Below, piece by piece: positions 56,449 to 64,000 of a stretch of 64,000 nucleotides of DNA. The DNA comes from Stenopsyche tienmushanensis. Its lineage: Eukaryota > Arthropoda > Insecta > Trichoptera > Stenopsychidae. Each line of letters starts with the position of its first letter. The stretch's first letter is position 1. The notes under the pieces were generated by a model. It did not search any database. It worked only from the letters and a program-made list of their open reading frames with translations, and was not told the origin of the DNA. The stretch spans positions 310,001 through 374,000 of the forward strand of contig WACJ01000112.1 of assembly GCA_008973525.1 (NCBI GenBank), given 5' to 3'. Both the position numbers and the translations under genes were made by a program.

Positions 56449-57364
56449 GTAAGTAATGTCAAAAATCTCCAAGAAACCTACAATTATCCTATGTAAAACA
56501 TATTATTGTATGAGTGTGAACGTTATAAATTTCGGTGACCCCAAATCGAACACGAAGAGAAATTATATCAATACCCGACGATTTGGTTGTGTGCACGACA
56601 AACGAAAAAACGAAACAGCTTTCATCGCGCGAGGAATGTGTTACATCGACTTTTCATGCCGAAAATAATTACTAAAGTTTTTTTGACAGTGTGTCGTATT
56701 TTTGTATTACCTAAATATTTTCTAAAATAATCGAGCCGTTCTTAAATTTTTAACCTTTTCTACTCTTATGTCGCCAAAATTTAAAGCTCTTGTATACACC
56801 TTGCTATTTATTATATTATATATATATATATACCACTTCAATATAAACGCACAGATCTCCGTAGCTATATATACGTACTTTACATTAAAATGTGCGAAAA
56901 TTTTATCATTTTCCAAATAAGACTTTTTTGTTGATAATGATTTAAATTTAGTTCACATCAAAACACACTACGATAACGATAATCATATTCCAATAAATAA
57001 TATCTGTAATGTTTTTAGAGAGTTTTAAAATGATGTATATTTGAAATTCATCTACTCAGATTAATACATTTGAATAACGCAAACATATTTTTTTTACATA
57101 TGTATTCCTAAAATACTAAATAAGTGTCTTCTGTACGCTGTGTAAATTTTCTGTTGGATAAAAAACCGATAAACAAGATTTTACTTTTATTTTAAATTCC
57201 GAGTATGAAACCTGAAAAATGCGCGAAATAATTAACGAGCTAGTGTTATCTATATGTAAAAAATGCGAGTGGAAATGGTTAAAAGATATGAATTATTTTT
57301 TTATTTTTATTTTAATTTCATTTAATACTAATGATGACCCGGCATGCGTGTAAACAATACGTTG

Positions 57365-57580
57365 ACAAAGTTTTATTGCAATCGGATAAACGGTATGGCA
57401 GTGCATAAAATACAGACAAACAAACATTGATTTTTATATATTAGGCTATGCCTATGTTACTAGCGCAATTCATAGCAATAAATGGACGAAGTTTAATCGC
57501 AATCTGATGAACGGTATGGCAGCGCATTACATACCAACAAAAAAATAGATTAATTTTTATATATTAAAAGAAGAAGAAGA
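57365..57580 (-). repeat. Two units related to the 121-bp array, inverted
   Basis: Reverse complement of the 6.56-7.37 kb units. Shared blocks, as seen on +, are ACGGTATGGCAG(T/C)GCAT, ACAAACAAACATTGATTTT and AGGCTATGCCTATGTTAC. Roughly 1.7 units, more diverged than the array. Confidence 0.75.
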
Positions 57581-57584
57581 TTAT

Positions 57585-58995
57585 GTGATGTGTACGAGTC
57601 ATTCTTCGTTCATTGTTGAATTGATAGAGAGAGATAATTAACGCATTTCAGTCCGGTCGTTATTACGTAAAACTAGGTGTTGAAATGTCACAAACAAATC
57701 ACAAAATAGATCTATAATCGTTCAATTAATTTGTAACAAATTTCGAATGATCTTGAAAAAGTTAGAGCATTTTTTACCTGCTCATGAGACGCATCAACCC
57801 TTTCATTAAATATTGAACGTTTATAAGACTAAAATCTCAATTTGACAATTTCGACGACAAACTTCTCCGATCGCCTTGTATAGATTTTTTTATTGCGGTC
57901 ATAAAAAATGCCTTGATTCAACAATTCGCATAATAGTTATACTTTTTATAAATCGTTTAAATAAATACAATTTTACATATTAGTCACAAAGATTATATGC
58001 CTTTTGATTACTATAAAATAACTATAGGGAAAATAACAATATTACGCATATTGTTCAACATTATTTTATTTATCAATGAGGAATGAATATTTGATTTGCT
58101 CATCCAATCTAGAAGTAATCATAATCAAACGAAACAGTTTTGTATATCGACCCCATTTAGGTTCGAACGACAATGTGTTAAGGATATCGAGCACAATAGC
58201 AATTTTGTTGAGGCCTTATAACCAGCCTTTTGCTAAATAGTTATATAAACATAACGCGCTTTTGTAAATATTTTGAGAGAGTTTCTCAAGTGAACATCAA
58301 GAATAATGTTATAAAACAGGAACACATCGAACATTATATTTAAAATTTAAATCTTAAATAGCAGATAATAGTTAAATCAATCAGAATTCAGTTATCGTTT
58401 ACAATACAAGAAATTACCAAGTTGCTTTTTTTGCAATATGAAAAATGCGATACAAATTTGAATGCCAAAAAATCATAAAGGATGTTATAAATTTTCACAA
58501 ATATTTTGATTTCAACTCAATTTGATATAATTTAAAGTAGAAGGATCTTTCAAAAATATATACAAATGTGATGCAATATCATGATGAAAAATCGATGCAA
58601 TGTCTTTCTCTCTAGGCAACGAGATAATTTAGTATCTGCAAAAATATATCGTATCTGTTTTAATGTCGATATGCTATCATCTACTTTGAGAAATTATACC
58701 AAATTTTCTCTCAATTTTGGTCCCCAATATTTTTTCGTACCTATAGAGACAATGTCGGCTCACATTGATCATGAATGCGGTTTTGCTTTGTGTACATTAA
58801 AATCAGATTCAAATAAATTTTATAAGGGTTTTCAGGGCCGTAACAAGACGTAAGTGGCAATGCAGGCGCCTGCCACGGGCGCAAAACGCGGAATATCCAC
58901 CCAGTCGATTCGTTAGCTTTTTTCGTTACCGCTTAAATATTGAGCCAACCCAGCCGACATAAGCCCGCAATAAAATAATTGTGACATTTAAAAAA
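57585..58995. other. AT-rich intron or intergenic DNA
   Basis: A 90-codon frame at 58581-58853 has no recognisable motif. A GC-richer patch near 58855-58960 is unassigned. Confidence 0.4.
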
Positions 58996-58997
58996 CC

Positions 58998-59205
58998 TTC
59001 AGTCTTCTTCAGACAGCTTTGTTTTGTAATGAGAGTTCATAATAATGGCGTCCTATCGCGAGGTGTTCATTCATCATGTCAGCGATCTGAAAAGTGGACC
59101 GGTTGGATACACAGACTTTTTTGTAGCCACTCCGTCCTTTTTTAGGGCTTTATGCGCCATTTTTGGGAATAAATGCGTACCCAGAGTCTTCTATGTTCTT
59201 TTAGT
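58998..59205 (+). repeat. Repeat family D, copy 2
   Basis: Same blocks and order as 11112-11310 (CAGTCTTCTTC, GTTCATTCATCAT, GGACCGGTTGG, TTTTAGGGCTTTATG, GGGAATAAATGCGTACCC). It directly borders the mariner relic on its right. Confidence 0.7.
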
Positions 59206-59288
59206 TTTGAGTTACAAAATCTAGCTAGTTTCTTCCCCGCGCTCAGATTGGCATGGTCCCGAATAGTGGGAGCAATAAGCAGGTCAGG

Positions 59289-59560
59289 TCAATGGAGGGT
59301 CCCCATGTTCCTTTGTCTCAAATGTGACGTGATGGACACAAGTTCAATCCCGAATTGCTGCAAAAATTCGACCTTATTGCTGTAAAACATCGCCAAATAC
59401 TTGATTGAAACATCATCACAACGCTGTTTTTGTTTCATTGTGAGCAAACACGGCATCCATCTTGCGCACGGCTTTCTCATGGCCAAATTTTAGTCAATAT
59501 GCGATGTACAGCATTTTTTGAAGACTATTGATAGCTGCCAAAGAAATATAAAACAACATA
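59289..59560 (-). pseudogene. mariner transposase N-terminal relic
   Basis: The minus strand reads AVHRILTK, then MRKPCARWMPCLLTMKQK, then a helix ending FLQQFG. This matches the mariner order '.H.iL.k.L.mrKl.ArWvPrlLt..qk......FL.rf'. In functional relatives 'DEtW' would follow, but here the sequence has diverged. Stops occur at the upstream join. Only the linker/N-terminal part is left. Confidence 0.75.
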
Positions 59561-59564
59561 GCGT

Positions 59565-60440
59565 CTACAAACTTAAGCTTTATAAGGTAGACACTTTCTA
59601 CCATAGTATTTTTTTTAAATAAAATATGTTAATTTATTGGGTTTTAAATACTGTAAGTTGTATATAAAAATCGATACAAACAACTTGATCAGGCGCATTA
59701 CATTAGATATATTTTTTACATATTAAAGTCTAATCACTACATAATGAATTTTAAACGATAATCACGATTAATCTTATCGAAAAGCGCACACTATAAAAAT
59801 TGCAACCACTATGACGCTATAGAAGTGCGTACGAAGCGAGGAAAATTGATTATTTAAAATCGAATTATGTTCTTTCTAATTGAACAATTTATAAGCTGAC
59901 CACAAAGCAACGACGAAAACGAATCGAAAACATATAACAAAATCGAAACAATACGAAAGAAAACAAATCAGTCATTAGTTTCCATAACGAAGAGGAAACG
60001 GCCTATTATAAATAGACTTTCGATGGTTCAAATAGGCGTTAGTGTTTATTTGGACTTCAAATTTGGTCAAGCTTAGTCAAGAAATTGCTCGATACATTAA
60101 GTGTTGTATTGTAACCGTACAAATGAAATTGTTTTTATATTAAATGCCATTAACAATTAAATCTAGCAATGAGCTCTAATAACGTAGGTGAATTTAAGCA
60201 CTAAGCCACTCTGTACTAAAGTCGCATTTATAGCTACGAGTATGAGATAATTCTCTCTAAATCCGAGCAACGAACTGTGAAAAAAAGTCATACGGATAAT
60301 CAATCTTCATCAATTGGTTGGTCGAGTTGGGTTATGACGCATACGAAAGAAGTGTTTGAGTGATGTTCATATAGGCGTTGTTCAAAATTGAACGATATGC
60401 AATTATATCTGATGATATAAATAACTATTCGTATTTTTAG
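59565..60440. other. Intron or flank upstream of the galectin coding exons
   Basis: AT-rich with no coding exon. The acceptor TATTTTTAG ends at 60440 and opens the first galectin coding exon. Confidence 0.4.
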
Positions 60441-60510
60441 TGTTCGAGTTCTGTCACTTTCGTGTGACGATCCAAGAGCCCATAGATCGCAAACAAATCT
60501 GAACTCAACA

Positions 60511-62170
60511 ATGTGGCCATTCCATGCAAATCTCCCACGACAGCTCAATCCGAAAGACAAAATCATAATCGAGGGGGTAATTTCCTCTGATGCAGAAACG
60601 TAAGTAAATTTTCTTTTGCATGTTAAATTTCATTTTAATTTTATAAGAATCAAAGCTATAAATAATTACTATATAAAATGACGATTATTTAAATCTGACA
60701 ACTTGATTATTTTTTCAGATTTTCAATAAGTCTAGTCGCAGATCATGATTTATCACAGAGTCCCGACAATGTGCCATATCATCACAAAATTATATTCAGC
60801 GAAAATATAGCCGTATATAATTCAAAATTCAACAATAGTTGGCAAGAAGAAAATATCGTTGAAGACGTATCATTAGAAAAGAGTGAGTATTTTTTTTCCA
60901 GTCGCTTTCACCTATAGATAATGATTTTCTTAAAAATTGAAAATTTTCTTTTTAAATGAAAGAATTTATGTATTTATTTTAAACATTTTAAGTCTAAAAA
61001 TATTTGCTGAAAGTCGTAAAACTTCATGCACGATGGATGTTTATGTTTATGAGCTTTCAGCATAAAATTTCTATCTTGAAATGTAAACTTTGCATGTTTT
61101 ATGATGATCGTTTCAATTAAGTGTTTTAAAAAAGTGCAATGATTGCAGTTCTTATACATTTTCAGCATGGAAAACATTTATAATTTTGTGAATATATTTC
61201 TACTATTAATTTACATTTTTCAAAATCAATCACATACTCTATTATTAAGGAGGTATTTTCAAATTTAGATTGGCATATATATTATATATAAACTAATAAA
61301 ACAAACATACTTACATATCATTGAAATGGAAAAAGAAAAATTGATTTAAAAATTCTCAATCAAATAATAATATAGTCTATCAACATTTTACTTTAATCAG
61401 GACTTGTAATATATTTTAGTTTTAAAAAATTCTAATTTAAAACATATCAATCATTGATTCCTCAACGATGGTAGATCATTGCTAATCTTTATATATTAAG
61501 TAATTAAAAATGTCTGAGAGGGTTGAAAGTTAAACGGAATGGTTATAATTATTTAAAAATAAATGATTGAATAAACAAATCAAACAATTAAAAATTGGAT
61601 TTAAGGAAGTAAATTCATACATCCTAAACGGTCTGTATTATTAAATTACATGTATACACATATATACGATAAATATTAAATCTTACTTAAATCTTTTCAA
61701 TTTAAAATGAATACATTTTTATTGATCCACATTCATTGATTTTATATGATATGCATGATTTGATAATTTATATTAAAAATAAAATTGTCAATTTTTCTAT
61801 GTCATAAATTTGTTTCCAATATGTAACTAAAAATATTCTTTCGAATCATAGCTTGAAATGGCCTGCCTGTTGCTAATCTCGTTTCAAAAAGTAAAATTGC
61901 TATTAATATACGATTATCAAATTTGAAGTATCCAAATAAAAGAACCCTATTTAATATTTTATATCCATATTACATGTTTCAGTAAACATTTCAGGTACAT
62001 TCCAGATTAAGTTAGTCATCAAAGAAAATGAAATTATCACATACTACAACGATGTCTATCAAAATATATATGCTATCCAAAATCTATCAATAGAAGATAT
62101 AAAGTATTTGCAAATCTGGGAAGGAATTGAATGTGTAAATTCTATGACTGTAGAATTTGGTAGAGATTGA
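60511..62170 (+). CDS. Galectin, single carbohydrate-recognition domain, 142 aa
   Basis: Exons 60511-60599, 60719-60882 and 61995-62170, with donors AC/GTAAGT and A/GTGAGT, acceptors TTTTCAG and TTTCAG, and matching phases. The domain fills the protein, as usual for one CRD of about 135-140 aa. The start LPRQLNPKDKIIIEGVI is the galectin first strand. NIAVYNSKFNNSWQEE (59-74) is the core. LVIKENEIITYYN and SIEDIKYLQIWEGI are the later strands, and MTVEFG ends it. Galectins are cytosolic or unconventionally secreted beta-sandwich lectins for beta-galactosides; no signal peptide is seen here, as expected. Sugar contacts Asn64, Trp71 and Glu74 are in place at canonical spacing. The upstream His-x-Asn-x-Arg is missing and the Arg after Glu is Ile76, so ordinary galactoside binding is doubtful. 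The coding exon extends open upstream to 60441, allowing a longer N-terminus. Confidence 0.88.
60883..61994 (+). other. Galectin intron 2
   Basis: AT-rich, 1.1 kb, GTGAGT to TTTCAG; no repeat or exon recognised. Confidence 0.7.
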
Positions 62171-62369
62171 AAAAAACGCATGCTGCTGGAAAGTATAGCT
62201 GTTTTTGGAAACAAGAGAGAAAGAGAGAATAACACTAAAACAACAACAGAAATAATGTGTACATTATTTAAATATGTAATTTATAAAAACCAAAGAACAA
62301 TGCGACATAAGCTTTACAAATGATGTAAGAGTATGTATGTCCTTACAAAAACATATTTATATAAACTGA

Positions 62370-62375
62370 AATAAA
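62370..62375 (+). terminator. Galectin polyadenylation signal
   Basis: AATAAA 200 bases after the galectin stop codon; the first such hexamer downstream on this strand. Confidence 0.6.
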
Positions 62376-64000
62376 TATTTTAAAAATGAAAAAAAACTAA
62401 TGCATTAATAATATATACCTGCTTCTATTACAATGAGATTTTATTTTTTTACAGTTTGCTATACAAGCTTAAATTTTCCAATTTACTATTCAAAACTATA
62501 AGCTAATTATGTCAATCTCAATATTTTTATTGCCTACATTCATTCCTAAAATAAAATAAACATTTAAATACTAAAAATGGAGAATCACACAAAGAGATTT
62601 TGCTATGTCGATGTTTTTAAATTATATTCATACAAAATTTAGATTTAATGTTATTTAATGCATTGTAAGTTTATGTTATGCTACTAGTGTACATTATGTA
62701 TGTTTTGTATTACGTTGTTATGTTTTAGGTTTAAGAATCGAATATTTATTTATATTATATTGATTGTAGTATATATTTTTATTTAGAATTAAATTACTGC
62801 AATAACTATAAAGTATATTTTCATCAAAAATTAATCATTAATCATTTAATTTTACAATATAGGATCACAATAATAAAAAAATAACATTGCTGACTGGAGC
62901 GATCTATTGAGATGATTATGGTGACATTTGAATTATTATTTTAATAGAAAACATTACCGATTGGTAATTATTGTACACAATATGCATTTTTAACTTTTAA
63001 GTTATAATTACAGTCCAATTAATGTACGGTAGGATGTTTTATTATGAAACATTTTAAAATATCATTTAATGGAATAGATTAGGATGCTAAATTTTGAGAG
63101 TAGTAAATCTATAGTATTGCTACTTTTGCTAAATGAGACTGTATCGCTTTAAATAATTTATATAACTTTAGGATAAACTTTTAAATTTCCTATAAAATCT
63201 AATCATCTTTATTTCTGTGTTTAATAATTAAATATATGTAATTATTTAAAATTATGGCGTTTTTCTTTGTCAACTCGTAATAGTTCTTCAATATTAATTT
63301 TTTACATAAGATTGCAAAAAAATCTAATTTGTTATTTTGTTGTTCTTTGATATAAATGGTACTCTGTACAACCCTACCTAAAACTATACCGAATGAAAAA
63401 TAGACAAATATAAATATTTATATTTTAGAAAGGATTTCCTCTATTTATATAATGCAGTTTTATTATAAATAATGCAAGTGAAATGTGGTTAGGCAATACA
63501 CATCTGCATAAATAATAATTTATTACTAAATTCAACTAATTAATTTTTAAGCAGAATTCCAAATAAGTTTTCTTTTCATGGTAATTGATAATTTTTGTGG
63601 TTCATATCAATATTTCAATAAATATTTAAAACTCAAAAGTTATATCCAAGCCTTGATAACTATTGTTATTATATCATTTTGATATCATTTGTATTTTGAT
63701 TGACTTTTGTATTAATTTTAAAATGGAAATATTTACAGCAATAGGTATCTGAAAATGTGGAGAAAGGACTAGCAAAATTAAGAACTACCTACGGTGAAAC
63801 TTTAGCGTAGTATGCTTGGATAAACAAAGTGTCATTGACAGAGAACTAAGATTATTAAGAGAAGTATTTGAAAAAAATTGGGCATGTCATGGGAAGCATA
63901 TATATCAGATCAATAACTGAAGGATAGAAAATATTAAAAAATGTAGGAGATATAATGAATGAGAATAAATATGGATGTATATATGTAAAGAAGTATTACA
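62376..64000. other. AT-rich downstream flank
   Basis: No open frame above 60 codons, no repeat partner and no RNA gene recognised. The last 280 bp are slightly less AT-rich, but their frames are broken. Confidence 0.5.

Overview
The window is nuclear DNA from an arthropod, most likely an insect. It is AT-rich, with short CpG-rich islands. Its genes are split by spliceosomal introns, and the DNA is crowded with dying DNA transposons, MITEs and tRNA-derived SINEs. Nothing in it looks bacterial or viral. The insect order cannot be fixed from what is visible.

Three protein-coding genes can be assembled exon by exon. TAF13, a TFIID histone-fold subunit, is on + at 23367-25976. A seven-exon gene on - (36479-39442) encodes a 298-aa protein of the nucleoside phosphorylase (MTAN/PNP_UDP) fold; it keeps the phosphate loop and the catalytic-Asp region, but the usual Met-Glu ribose motif is not recognisable. 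A galectin is on + at 60511-62170; it has one carbohydrate-recognition domain, with the His-Asn-Arg part of the sugar site gone. A TATA/Inr promoter with a non-coding leader exon (56337-56448) fits the galectin. Two further in-phase coding exons at 51030 and 52543 could give it a longer N-terminus. The three genes are unrelated in function and form no cluster.

Left part (1-22 kb): repeat-dominated. It holds TTAA-flanked piggyBac-like elements, one of them nested in another repeat. It also holds a 121-bp tandem array (6.56-7.37 kb), CpG-rich unassigned DNA (7.4-8.8 and 10.15-10.8 kb), Tc1-like relics, a broken coding sequence at 17 kb and a CpG island at 22.2-22.5 kb. Middle (22-36 kb): TAF13, with a mariner relic in its first intron, then a transposon graveyard. 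That graveyard includes Tigger/pogo MITEs, a Tigger-type transposase relic and a hAT element with an intact 8-bp target duplication; the element carries two direct copies of a 240-bp MITE around a ten-copy 66-bp minisatellite. Right part (36-64 kb): the phosphorylase-fold gene, a second Tigger relic, a PIF/Harbinger fold-back MITE, further TTAA elements, a mariner relic and the galectin locus. The last 1.6 kb is featureless AT-rich DNA.

The most noteworthy structures are the hAT MITE-minisatellite-MITE composite, the recurring short hairpin near the tips of different TTAA elements, and the two structurally atypical genes (galectin and phosphorylase fold).
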